NCBI RefSeq assembly: GCF_001514215.1
Contig: NZ_KQ948868.1
Coordinates: forward strand, 1-64,000
From: Streptomyces bungoensis
Lineage (GTDB): Bacteria; Actinomycetota; Actinomycetes; Streptomycetales; Streptomycetaceae
Length of the DNA: 64,000 nucleotides
Reading direction: 5' to 3'
Shown here in pieces: positions 50,425-58,536 of the stretch. The position numbers were made by a program, and so were the translations under genes. The number at the start of each line of letters is the position of its first letter. Position 1 is the stretch's first letter. A model generated the notes under the pieces. That model searched no databases and was not told the origin of the DNA. It worked only from the letters and a program-made list of their open reading frames with translations.

Positions 50425-52365
50425 TCAGGCCTTTCGCGTCGTCATCGGTCCGCCGAGCAGGCCGCCCAGCATGCGCCGGGCCCGGCCCGCCACCCGCCGC
50501 AGCAGTCCGCGCGGCGGCCGGCGGACCACCTGGACGTCCGCCCGGCCCGCCCGCAGCAGCAGCGGCAGCCCGAGCCCGCGGTCCCCGGCCGGCCGCAGCT
50601 CCGTGCGCCACACGCCGTTGCGCATCTCGCCCAGCGGCACCGCCGCCCGCAGCAGCGCGTGCGCGCCGTCCGCGGGAGTGAGGACGGCGGCCCGGTCGAG
50701 CGTCCGGCCGCCGGCGCCACCGGTCAGCCGGAGGGTGACCTCGGTGGTGTCCGGGACGTACAGCGGCAGCGCGACGGTCAGCACCTCGCGGTCGGAGACC
50801 GTCGCGTCGGCCGGGGTCAGCCGGTGCAGGCCCAGGGACTTCACGGCCCGGTCGACGTCCAGGGACAGGTTGCGGTGGCGCTGCGTCCAGTAGGGCAGCA
50901 CCATCCGGCCGGCGACGAGGCCGGCCGTCGGCAGCGCGGGTGCGGGCGCCGGGGCCGGGCCGAGCCGGCACTCCTTGGTCCAGCCGCCCAGCGCGACGCG
51001 GACGTGGGCGTCCCACAGCCCCGCGGACAGCGGGGCGCCGCCCGCGGCGGCGGCGGGGTCGACGGTGGCCGTGCCGCGCAGCACCAGCCGTGTCCGGCCG
51101 TCCCCGGCGGGGACCCGGGCGCGGGTGAGCTCGACCGGCTGGAAGAAGGAGGCACCGCTCTCCCGGTCGCGCAGCACCAGGTCGGCGGTCGCGGTCCCGA
51201 AGCCGTCGTCGGCGGCTCCGGCCAGCCAGGCGGCCGCCTCGGCCGGGTCGGCGGGCGCGCCGTCGGCGGGCGGGCGGTGGCCGTCCGCGGTCACGGTCAG
51301 CGCGCCGCCGGCGTCGTGGTACTCGGCGTCGAACCGCACCCGCAGGGTGCCCTCGTGCCACTCGACGCCCGTCGGGGTGGCCCGGGGCCGCACGCCGGCC
51401 TCCCACTCGGCGTAGGCGAGGAGGTCGTCGTACCGGTTCTCCCGGATCAGCGCGGCGGTGATCCGCTGCGCCGGCCGCAGCCCGGGGGCGACACCGGGGC
51501 CGAAGCGCTCCACGGCCACCGCGCGCATCTCCTGGAACAGCTCGCGCCGGTAGTCGTCCGGCAGCGCGAGCAGCCGGCGCCCGGTCATCCGCTCCACCAT
51601 CTCCACCCGCAGCCAGCGGCGCAGCAGCCGGTCGCGCAGCGGTCCCGGCTCGGTGTACCGCTCGACGACGTCCAGCGCCTCGCGGAGGTTCTTGAAGTAG
51701 CCGACCGGGTCGAAGCGCTGGAAGCCCGCGTTGGAGGCGTCGGGCCGGGCCAGGTGGTAGTAGCAGACGTAGTCGGACAGCACCGAGACGTTGTCCGCGC
51801 GCAGGTACGCCTCGGCGAAGAAGACGTGGTCCTCCAGCCGCCGCCGGCCCTCCGGGTAGCGCAGCCCGGTGCGCTCCAGGAAGGAGCGCCGCACCATCTT
51901 GTGCGGGGTGAGGCTGTCGATCAGCGGGGCGTTCGCCACCGTGGCGTACGGACGGTTGCGGCGGAACAGCTCGACCGGCACCGTGCGGCCCTTGCCCGCC
52001 ATCTTGCCGACGACCACGTCGGCCTCGTGGGCGACTCCGTACGCGTACATCCGTTCCAGGGCCTCGTCGCCGAGCTGGTCGTCGTTGTCGACGAACATCA
52101 CGAACTCGCCGCGGGAGGCCTCGATGCCGACGTTGCGGGGCTTGCCCGACCAGCCGGAGTTCTCCTGGTGGAAGACGCGGATGTGCGGGTGCTCGGCGGC
52201 GAGCGCGTCCAGCCGGGCCGGGGTGGCGTCGGTGGAGCCGTCGTCGACGAAGATCACCTCGTACTCGTCGGGAGGCAGCGACTGCCGCAGCAGCGAGGCG
52301 ATGCAGTCCTCGATGTACGGTCCGGGGTTGTACACGGGTACGACGACGCTGACCTTGACCGGCAT
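50425..52365 (-). CDS. GT-A family 2 glycosyltransferase with C-terminal beta-rich region
   Basis: A 646-residue protein. The first 230 residues are a GT2 catalytic domain: V-S-V-V-V-P-V-Y-N-P-G-P-Y-I, F-V-D-D-G-S-T-D, F-V-D-N-D-D as the metal-binding D-x-D, and R-R-L-E-D-H-V-F-F. Residues about 330-640 are a beta-rich extension (W-D-A-H-V-R-V-A-L-G-G, T-E-V-T-L-R-L-T) such as is found in teichoic-acid or cell-wall glycan transferases of Streptomyces. No TM segment is obvious. It directly precedes rmlC (four bases), so I infer use of dTDP-rhamnose or a role in the same surface polymer. ATG 52365 lacks a strong ribosome site. Confidence 0.88.
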   Translation of the reverse strand: MPVKVSVVVPVYNPGPYIEDCIASLLRQSLPPDEYEVIFVDDGSTDATPARLDALAAEHPHIRVFHQENSGWSGKPRNVGIEASRGEFVMFVDNDDQLGDEALERMYAYGVAHEADVVVGKMAGKGRTVPVELFRRNRPYATVANAPLIDSLTPHKMVRRSFLERTGLRYPEGRRRLEDHVFFAEAYLRADNVSVLSDYVCYYHLARPDASNAGFQRFDPVGYFKNLREALDVVERYTEPGPLRDRLLRRWLRVEMVERMTGRRLLALPDDYRRELFQEMRAVAVERFGPGVAPGLRPAQRITAALIRENRYDDLLAYAEWEAGVRPRATPTGVEWHEGTLRVRFDAEYHDAGGALTVTADGHRPPADGAPADPAEAAAWLAGAADDGFGTATADLVLRDRESGASFFQPVELTRARVPAGDGRTRLVLRGTATVDPAAAAGGAPLSAGLWDAHVRVALGGWTKECRLGPAPAPAPALPTAGLVAGRMVLPYWTQRHRNLSLDVDRAVKSLGLHRLTPADATVSDREVLTVALPLYVPDTTEVTLRLTGGAGGRTLDRAAVLTPADGAHALLRAAVPLGEMRNGVWRTELRPAGDRGLGLPLLLRAGRADVQVVRRPPRGLLRRVAGRARRMLGGLLGGPMTTRKA

Positions 52366-52440
52366 CCGGTTTCCAAGCCCCCTTGGTTCGCCCTTCCGTC
52401 GCCTGGGCGGCGCGGCTGCGTGGCCGCATGGTAACCCGGC

Positions 52441-52474
52441 CCCCGGTACGGGCGTGGGTCCGCCCGTACCGGGG
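52441..52474 (-). terminator. intrinsic terminator of the isochorismatase-like gene
   Basis: A perfect 14-bp stem (CCCCGGTACGGGCG at 52441-52454 with 52461-52474) and six-base loop begin nine bases past the stop at 52483. Confidence 0.85.
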
Positions 52475-52482
52475 ACCGCCGG

Positions 52483-53067
52483 TCATGCGTGGGTGCGCTC
52501 CAGCAGCGCGAGGACCTCGGCGGTGGTGCCGGACTCGCCGAGCCGCGGGAAGATCCGCCGCACGCTGCCCTCGTGCGCCTCGGGGTCGCTGTCGGCCATG
52601 GCGTCCGTGGCCAGGGTGACGTGGTAGCCGTGGGCGTAGGCGTCACGGGCGGTGGACTCCACGCCGATGCTGGTGGCGATGCCGGTCAGCACGATCTGGG
52701 TGATCCCGCGGCGGCGCAGCTGGACGTCGAGGTCCGTGCCGTGGAAGGCGCTCCAGTTGTGCTTGGTGACGCGGATGTCGCCGGGGTGGCCGGACAGCTC
52801 GTCGACGACGAGGTCCCAGCCCTCCGGGAACGCGAGGCCCCGCGCCTGCCGCTCGGTGCGCCCGGGCACGGCGTCCGCCCAGTCGGGCGCGAAGGAGACC
52901 CGCACCAGCACCACCGGCAGGCCGCGGGAGCGGAAGGCGTCGGCGAGCTCGGCCGTACGGGAGACGACCTCCTTCGCCGGACACGGCTCGGTGGGCATGC
53001 CGACGATGCCGTTCTGCAGGTCGATCGCGACGAGGGCGGTCCGGGGGTCGAGCGTGGTGAGTGCCAT
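52483..53067 (-). CDS. isochorismatase-like hydrolase without the nucleophilic Cys
   Basis: A 194-residue member of the cysteine-hydrolase/isochorismatase superfamily. Asp16 (V-A-I-D-L-Q-N-G) and Lys102 (V-T-K-H-N-W-S-A-F) of the triad are present, but at the nucleophile position L-T-G-I-A-T-S-I-G-V-E has Gly135 where amidase members have Cys. True isochorismatases also lack the Cys and cleave a vinyl ether, so a non-amidase reaction is likely. A MarR gene lies 295 bp upstream on the same strand; control of this gene by it is plausible. The terminator at 52441 closes the unit. Confidence 0.88.
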   Translation of the reverse strand: MALTTLDPRTALVAIDLQNGIVGMPTEPCPAKEVVSRTAELADAFRSRGLPVVLVRVSFAPDWADAVPGRTERQARGLAFPEGWDLVVDELSGHPGDIRVTKHNWSAFHGTDLDVQLRRRGITQIVLTGIATSIGVESTARDAYAHGYHVTLATDAMADSDPEAHEGSVRRIFPRLGESGTTAEVLALLERTHA

Positions 53068-53362
53068 GGGTGGTTCGGGCCTTTCCAGGGTGTGGTCCGG
53101 AGTGGGGCCGGCCGAGGCTACGGCCGGCGGGGAGTGTCACCGGCCGGGCGGCCGGGCCGGTGAGCGGGCAGAGGGAGGGCCGCCGTGCGGCGGACGTGCC
53201 CAGGAGCGCCGGGGTCCGGGCGCCTCCGCAGCCGGCCGGCGGTCTGCCCGCGGACGCGGCGTGCCGGGCGGGCGGGGCGGCGGGTCACGCCTTCACGGCC
53301 GGTGCCCGGAGCGCCGACCGCCGGGCGGGACCGGACCCCGTTCACCGCAGGACGGCGGCCCC

Positions 53363-53800
53363 TCACGGCCGCGAGAGTCGTTCCAGCAGGTCCAGTGCGG
53401 TCAGGACGGTCTGCCGCTCCTCCGGGGTGAAGCGGTCCTCGAAGGCGCGGGCCAGCCACTCCTCGCGCAGCTGCTTGTTGCCCTCGACGCGGGCCCGGCC
53501 CGCATCGCTGAGGGTGACCAGCTGGCGGCGGCCGTCGTCGGGATCGGGTGCGCGCCGGATCAGGCCGTGCTGCTCCAGGGCGGCCAGCGTGGTCGCCATC
53601 GACTGCGGCCGTACGCCCTCCGCGGCGGCCAGCGCGCTGGCCGTGGCCGCCCCGTGCTTGCCGACCAGCGACAGCGCCGACTCCTGCGACGGCGTGAGGT
53701 CGGCGTCCTGCGCCACCTCGCGGATACGGCGCCGCAGCCGGCTGAACACCACGCGCAGGTCACGCGCCGCACGGGCGGCGGACTCGGAGATCTCGGGCAT
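53363..53800 (-). CDS. MarR-family transcriptional regulator
   Basis: A 145-residue winged-helix repressor: helical dimer part at both ends, recognition HTH S-A-L-A-A-A-E-G-V-R-P-Q-S-M-A-T-T-L-A-A-L-E-Q, and wing R-R-A-P-D-P-D-D-G-R-R-Q-L-V-T-L-S, the conserved MarR D-x-R-D/G-R-R block. It should bind the 16-bp palindrome at 53818-53833, which overlaps its own upstream region and lies between it and the divergent oxidase gene. TAGGGT (complement of 53807-53812) ends six bases before ATG 53800, so the mRNA may be leaderless. Likely targets are itself, the isochorismatase-like gene and the oxidase gene. Confidence 0.9.
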   Translation of the reverse strand: MPEISESAARAARDLRVVFSRLRRRIREVAQDADLTPSQESALSLVGKHGAATASALAAAEGVRPQSMATTLAALEQHGLIRRAPDPDDGRRQLVTLSDAGRARVEGNKQLREEWLARAFEDRFTPEERQTVLTALDLLERLSRP

Positions 53801-53817
53801 GCCCCCACCCTATGACC

Positions 53818-53833
53818 GACAGTCCAGACTGTC
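53818..53833. promoter_or_regulatory. MarR operator palindrome
   Basis: GACAGTC-CA-GACTGTC is a perfect 7-bp-arm palindrome 18 bp upstream of the MarR start, of the length typical of MarR sites. Confidence 0.7.
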
Positions 53834-53936
53834 CAGTCGCACCTGCTCAGCCCAAACTGTTGTTGCACAGGGCAAGAGAGGGGTACTCGCCGGTCCTGGA
53901 AAGCGCCAAGGACCCCGGCGATCTCGAGGAGTGCAC

Positions 53937-55979
53937 ATGACCCCTCCGGACAACTCCGGCCTGGAGGCGGCGCTCCGCGCCGAAGTGGACGGCGAGATCC
54001 GCTTCGACGCGGGCAGTCGCGGCGCCTATGCCACGGACGGATCGAACTACCGCCAGGTCCCCGTCGGCGTGGTCGTCCCCCGCACGGTCGAGGCGGGCGC
54101 GCGGGCGGTGTCCGTCTGCGCGCGCTTCGACGCCCCGGTGCTGTCCCGGGGCGGCGGCACCAGCCTCGCCGGCCAGTCGACGAACACGGCCGTGGTGATC
54201 GACTGGGGCAAGTACTGCACCAGACTGCTGTCCGTCGACCCCGGGCAGCGCACCTGCGTGGTGGAACCGGGGATCGTCCTCGACGAACTCAACCGCCGAC
54301 TGTCCGGCCACAAGCTGCAGTTCGGGCCCAAGCCGTCCACGCACAGCCACTGCGCGCTCGGCGGCATGATCGGCAACAACTCCTGCGGCGCCTCGGCCCA
54401 GGCCTGCGGCAAGACCGTCGACAACGTGCGCCGCCTGGAGATCCTCACCTACGACGGCCTGCGCGCCTGGGTCGGCCCCACCTCGCCCGGCGAGCGCGAG
54501 CGGATCGTCGACGGCGGCGGGCGGCTCGGCGAGCTGTACGCCGGCCTCGACCGCATCGCCGCCGCGTATCTGGCCGACATCCGCCGCGGATACCCGAAGA
54601 TCCCGCGCCGCGTCTCCGGCTACAACCTCGACTCCCTGCTGCCCGAGAACGGCTTCGACGCGGCCAGGGCGCTCGTCGGCAGCGAGGGCACCCTGGTGAC
54701 CGTGCTGCGCGCCGAACTCGACCTGGTGCCGGTGCCGCCGTACCAGTCGCTCCTCGTCCTCGGCTGCGACGACATCTGCGCCGCCGGCGACGACGTCCCA
54801 CGGCTGCTGGAGCACTGCTCGCCGAGCCAGCTGGAGGCGCTGGACGGGCGCATGGCCCAGCTGATGCGCGAGGAGGGCGCCTACCTCGACTCCCTCGCCG
54901 TGCTGCCCGAGGGCGACAGCTGGCTCATGGTCCAGTACAGCGGCGACAGCCAGGACGACGTCGACGAGCAGGCGCACGCGCTGCTGCGGGCCATCGGCCG
55001 CCACGAGAAGGACGCGAACGTGGCCTTCTCCGACGACCCCGAGCGCGAGCAGAAGATGCTCAGGGCCCGCGAGGCCGGACTCGGCGTCACCGCCCGCCCA
55101 CCGGACGACCGGGAGACCTGGGAGGGCCTGTGGCCGGACACCTTCAGCACCTGCTTCCACCCCTCCATCGCGATCTCCGCCGTCCGTGTCCTGGAGGACG
55201 CCGGCTTCCGGGTCGCCGTCCCCGCCAAGCCCGTCTGCTGCGGCCTGACCTGGATCTCCACCGGGCAGCTCCCCGTCGCGAAGAAGGTGCTGCGCCGCAC
55301 CCTCGGCGTGCTCGGCCCCTACCTGGAGGCGGGCACCCCGGTCATCGGCCTCGAACCCTCCTGCACGGCCGTCTTCCGGTCCGACGCGCCCGAGCTGATG
55401 CCCGCCGACCAGGACGTACAGCGGCTCGCCGGACAGTTCCGCACCTTCGCCGAGCACCTCGTCCACCACGCGCCCGGCGACTGGCGGCCGCCGCGGCTCG
55501 CCCGGCAGGCGACCGTGCAGACCCACTGCCACCAGCACGCGATCACGAAGTTCGACGCCGACCGCGAACTGATGCGCCGCGCCCACCTGGACGCCGAGGT
55601 CCTCGACGAGGGCTGCTGCGGCCTGGCCGGCAACTTCGGCCTCGAACGCGGCCACCACGAGGTCTCCATGGCCGTCGCCGAACACGGCGTGCCGCCCGCC
55701 GTACGCGGGGCGGCACCCGGCAGCCTGGTCCTCGCCGACGGCTTCAGCTGCCGTACCCAGATCGAGGAGGGCGGCACGGGCCGGCGCGCCCTGCACCTCG
55801 CCGAAGTCCTGGCCCTCGGGCTCGACGGCGCGGGGCTGCCCAGCGAGCACCCGGAACGCCTGGCCACCCGCCCGCCCGAGCCGTCCCGCACCGCCCGCTG
55901 GACGACGACGGCCGCGGCGGCCGCCCTCACCGCGGCGGCCGGAGCAGGCGCGGCGCTGCGGCTGCGACGGAAGCCCTGA
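53937..55979 (+). CDS. FAD-linked oxidase / CCG-domain Fe-S protein with internal deletion
   Basis: A 680-residue protein that fits a D-lactate dehydrogenase-type fusion missing its middle. Residues 1-396 hold the FAD-binding PCMH domain (S-R-G-G-G-T-S-L-A-G-Q, G-G-M-I-G-N-N-S-C-G-A) and the first part of the FAD-oxidase C domain. At about 397/398 (nucleotides near 55127) the sequence jumps in frame to L-W-P-D-T-F-S-T-C-F-H-P, the start of the CCG region (P-V-C-C-G-L-T-W, L-E-P-S-C-T-A-V-F-R, G-C-C-G-L-A-G). In full-length relatives about 300 residues, including the rest of the oxidase domain and the C-x2-C-x2-C ferredoxin part, lie between. A C-terminal TM helix is present. ATG 53937 has AGGAG upstream. 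Electron transfer is probably impaired. Confidence 0.8.
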   Translation: MTPPDNSGLEAALRAEVDGEIRFDAGSRGAYATDGSNYRQVPVGVVVPRTVEAGARAVSVCARFDAPVLSRGGGTSLAGQSTNTAVVIDWGKYCTRLLSVDPGQRTCVVEPGIVLDELNRRLSGHKLQFGPKPSTHSHCALGGMIGNNSCGASAQACGKTVDNVRRLEILTYDGLRAWVGPTSPGERERIVDGGGRLGELYAGLDRIAAAYLADIRRGYPKIPRRVSGYNLDSLLPENGFDAARALVGSEGTLVTVLRAELDLVPVPPYQSLLVLGCDDICAAGDDVPRLLEHCSPSQLEALDGRMAQLMREEGAYLDSLAVLPEGDSWLMVQYSGDSQDDVDEQAHALLRAIGRHEKDANVAFSDDPEREQKMLRAREAGLGVTARPPDDRETWEGLWPDTFSTCFHPSIAISAVRVLEDAGFRVAVPAKPVCCGLTWISTGQLPVAKKVLRRTLGVLGPYLEAGTPVIGLEPSCTAVFRSDAPELMPADQDVQRLAGQFRTFAEHLVHHAPGDWRPPRLARQATVQTHCHQHAITKFDADRELMRRAHLDAEVLDEGCCGLAGNFGLERGHHEVSMAVAEHGVPPAVRGAAPGSLVLADGFSCRTQIEEGGTGRRALHLAEVLALGLDGAGLPSEHPERLATRPPEPSRTARWTTTAAAAALTAAAGAGAALRLRRKP

Positions 55980-56075
55980 AGAGACAAGTCGACAAGTGCA
56001 CGTGTGAAGCTCCGGAAAACCCGGCAACCCCGGCGACTTCCGGCGGCCCCGAAACGTCAGAACAGGAGAACGATC

Positions 56076-57077
56076 ATGTCCCCCACCGTCGTCATCACCG
56101 GAGCCAGCGCCGGGATCGGCCGCGCCACCGCCCGCCTGTACGGCCGCCGCGGCGCGAACGTCGTCCTGGTCGCGCGCGGCGAGGGCGGCCTGCGGGCGGC
56201 GGCCGACGAGGTCGCGGCGCTCGGCGGGCGCCCCCTGGTCCAGCCCGCCGACGTGGCCGACCCCGCCCAGGTTGAGGCCGTCGCCGAGGTCGCCGAGAAG
56301 GAGTTCGGGCCGATCGACGTCTGGATCAACTGCGCGTTCTCCACGGTCTTCGCGCCGTTCGAGGAAATCACCGCCGAGGAGTTCAAGCGGGTCACCGAAG
56401 TGACGTACCTGGGCTTCGTCAACGGCACCCGCTCGGCCCTGAAGCGCATGCTGCCCCGGGACAGGGGCACGATCGTGCAGGTCGGCTCGGCGCTCGGGGA
56501 GCGGTCCATCCCGCTGCAGTCGGCGTACTGCGGCGCCAAGCACGCCATCAACGGCTTCACCTCCTCCCTGCGCACGGAACTGCTGCACCGCGGCAGCAAC
56601 GTGCACGTCACGGTCGCCCAGATGCCCGCGGTCAACACCCCCCAGTTCGACTGGGTGCGCACCCGGCTCTCCAAGCACCCCATGCCGGTGCCGCCGATCT
56701 ACCAGCCGGAGGTCGCCGCGCGGGGCGTGGCGTACGCGGCCGACCACCCGCGCCGCAAGCAGTACTACGTCGGCGCCACCACCCTGGCGACCGTCTGGGC
56801 CAACCGCTTCGTACCGGCCCTGCTGGACCGCTACCTGGCCCGCACCGGCTTCGACTCCCAGCAGACCGACCGCATCCCGCCCGCCGGCCAGGACAACCTC
56901 TTCGAACCGGTCGACCGGGAGCGCGCCGCCGACCACGGCGCCCACGGGGCCTTCGACGACAGCTCCCACGCCCGGTCCTGGCAGGCGACCCTGGCGAGGC
57001 ACCCGGCGGCCACGGCCGTCGGCGCGGGCGTCGCCGCCCTGGGCGCCGTCGGCACCATCCGCCGCCTCGCCTCCTGA
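56076..57077 (+). CDS. SDR family oxidoreductase with long C-terminal extension
   Basis: A 333-residue SDR. I-T-G-A-S-A-G-I-G-R-A-T is the cofactor motif, and Y-C-G-A-K with Ser in V-G-S-A-L-G gives the catalytic Tyr-x3-Lys and Ser. N-C-A-F stands where most SDRs have N-A-G. The C-terminal 110 residues form an extension ending in a hydrophobic, Arg-tipped helix (A-V-G-A-G-V-A-A-L-G-A-V-G-T-I-R-R) that may attach it to the membrane. ATG 56076 has AGGAG seven bases upstream. It lies about 100 bp after the oxidase gene, probably in the same transcript. Substrate unknown. Confidence 0.88.
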   Translation: MSPTVVITGASAGIGRATARLYGRRGANVVLVARGEGGLRAAADEVAALGGRPLVQPADVADPAQVEAVAEVAEKEFGPIDVWINCAFSTVFAPFEEITAEEFKRVTEVTYLGFVNGTRSALKRMLPRDRGTIVQVGSALGERSIPLQSAYCGAKHAINGFTSSLRTELLHRGSNVHVTVAQMPAVNTPQFDWVRTRLSKHPMPVPPIYQPEVAARGVAYAADHPRRKQYYVGATTLATVWANRFVPALLDRYLARTGFDSQQTDRIPPAGQDNLFEPVDRERAADHGAHGAFDDSSHARSWQATLARHPAATAVGAGVAALGAVGTIRRLAS

Positions 57078-57083
57078 CCGGCC

Positions 57084-57089
57084 TAGGCT
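57084..57089 (+). promoter_or_regulatory. -10 box of a leaderless promoter
   Basis: TAGGCT ends six bases before the GTG at 57096, which lacks a ribosome site; the box lies directly behind the SDR stop. Confidence 0.55.
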
Positions 57090-57095
57090 GGTGAC

Positions 57096-57596
57096 GTGCG
57101 CCTGCTCCTGACGTCCGACACCCACCTGCCCAAGCGCGCCAAGCGGCTGCCGGAGGCGCTGCTCGACGAACTCCCGCGCGCGGACGTCGTGTTCCACGCC
57201 GGCGACTGGGTCGACGCCGCGACGCTCGACCTGCTGGAGGACCGCAGCCGCCGGCTGGTCGGCGTGTACGGCAACAACGACGGCCCCGACCTGCGCGCCC
57301 GGCTCCCCGAGGTGGCGTACGCCGAGCTGGGCGGCCTGCGCTTCGGCGTGGTGCACGAGACCGGCCCCGCCCAGGGCCGTGAGGCCCGCTGCGCCGCCCG
57401 CTTCCCGGACCTGGACGTGCTGGTCTTCGGCCACAGCCACATCCCCTGGGACACCACCGCCCCCGGCGGGCTGCGCCTGCTCAACCCCGGCTCCCCGACC
57501 GACCGCCGCCGCCAGCCCCACTGCACCTACCTCACGGCCCGCCTCACCGGCGGCGCCCTGACCGACGTGACCCTGCACCGCCTGCCCCGGCCCTGA
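57096..57596 (+). CDS. YfcE-type metallophosphoesterase
   Basis: A 166-residue calcineurin-like phosphodiesterase. The metal-binding motifs are all present: S-D-T-H-L near residue 7, H-A-G-D-W near 33, Y-G-N-N-D-G near 58, the His in V-V-H-E-T, and F-G-H-S-H-I near 111. It should hydrolyse phosphodiester bonds in a small or nucleic acid substrate in the cytoplasm. It begins 18 bp after the SDR stop but has its own leaderless-type promoter box. Confidence 0.9.
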   Translation: MRLLLTSDTHLPKRAKRLPEALLDELPRADVVFHAGDWVDAATLDLLEDRSRRLVGVYGNNDGPDLRARLPEVAYAELGGLRFGVVHETGPAQGREARCAARFPDLDVLVFGHSHIPWDTTAPGGLRLLNPGSPTDRRRQPHCTYLTARLTGGALTDVTLHRLPRP

Positions 57597-57624
57597 CGCC
57601 TGGCGCCTGTGGCACGATGCCGGG

Positions 57625-58221
57625 ATGATCTCCGGCCCCGGCATACCCGACGTCGTCCCCCCAGGCCGCCTCGCCGACGGCGAGCAGCCCGTGCTCGCGC
57701 TGCCCGGCGGGCTCGAGCTGCGACCCTGGCGGCTTGACGACGCCGACGCGGACGCCCTGCTCGCCGCCGGCCAGGACCCGTCGATCAGCCGGTGGAACCT
57801 CTTCACCGTGGCCGGCCGGGCGGAGGCCCGCGCCCGGATCGAGCGCCTGCACGCGCGCCGGCGTGCCGAGACCGGTGTCGTCTGGGCCGTGGCCCCGCCC
57901 GGCGGCGCGGCCCTGGGCCTCGCCGGACTGAACGACGTCGACCTCGCGGGCGGAACCGCCGAAGTCGTCTACTGGGTGCTGCCGCCTGCGCGCGGCAACG
58001 GCGTAGCCGTCGCGGCGGCCCGGCGCCTGAGCCGCTGGGCCCTGGACGAGCTGGGCCTGCACCGGCTGGACCTCTACCACTCCACCGCCAACCCGGCCTC
58101 CTGCCGGGTGGCCGAGAAGTCCGGGTTCGCCCCCGAGGGCACTCTGCGCAGCGCCCAGCTGCACGCCGACGGCTGGCACGACCTGCACCTGCACGCACGG
58201 GTGGCCGGCGACCCCGAGTAA
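57625..58221 (+). CDS. GNAT-family N-acetyltransferase (RimJ/RimL-like)
   Basis: A 198-residue acetyltransferase. L-R-P-W-R-L-D-D-A-D-A-D-A-L begins the fold as in RimJ-type enzymes, the acetyl-CoA loop is P-P-A-R-G-N-G-V-A-V-A-A-A (a variant of R-x2-G-x-G/A), and H-S-T-A-N-P-A-S-C-R-V-A-E-K-S-G-F is the classic motif B with the catalytic-region Ser and the S-x-R-V-A-E-K block. The target may be a protein N-terminus or small amine. ATG 57625 has no ribosome site; a CACGAT six bases before it may be the -10 of another leaderless promoter. Confidence 0.88.
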   Translation: MISGPGIPDVVPPGRLADGEQPVLALPGGLELRPWRLDDADADALLAAGQDPSISRWNLFTVAGRAEARARIERLHARRRAETGVVWAVAPPGGAALGLAGLNDVDLAGGTAEVVYWVLPPARGNGVAVAAARRLSRWALDELGLHRLDLYHSTANPASCRVAEKSGFAPEGTLRSAQLHADGWHDLHLHARVAGDPE

Positions 58222-58310
58222 CCGCGCGGTGGCCCGGCGTCGGCTCGCCGCCTACGGGCGCGCGACCGCGCGGCCGGTCCGGTACGTCGAGGGGCGTCGC
58301 CCTGCCTGGT

Positions 58311-58517
58311 GTGCGCCTGGCCGTGGGCGGGTCGGCCGCGCGGGCGCGGCGGCCGGGATGCCGAGTTGGCGTGTGGTGGGCAGGCGCTGGTTCGTCGTCT
58401 ACCTGCGCATGGCGGGTGCGGCTGGTGCGTCGGGGGCCGCCGCCCTGCCCGCTGTGCGCCTGACCATGGGCGGGGCAGTCGCGCGGGCGCGCTTGGCCCG
58501 GCTGCCGAGTGGCCGTG
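58311..58517. repeat. decayed direct duplication, 143-bp period
   Basis: About 63 bases from 58311 and a partner from 58454 align at roughly four of five positions (both begin GTGCGCCTG and share CGCGCGGGCGCG). The stretch 58222-58536 is otherwise without a supported gene and looks like drifting repeat DNA behind coxG. Confidence 0.5.
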
Positions 58518-58536
58518 CCGTGGACCGGCGTCGGCT

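Noticed and set aside
53847..57806. A 1319-codon open frame on the minus strand across the oxidase, SDR, phosphodiesterase and GNAT region
   Set aside because: It is antisense to four genes with clear family motifs and reads as Val/Gly/Ala/Arg-rich low-complexity sequence, typical of frame shadows in high-GC DNA.
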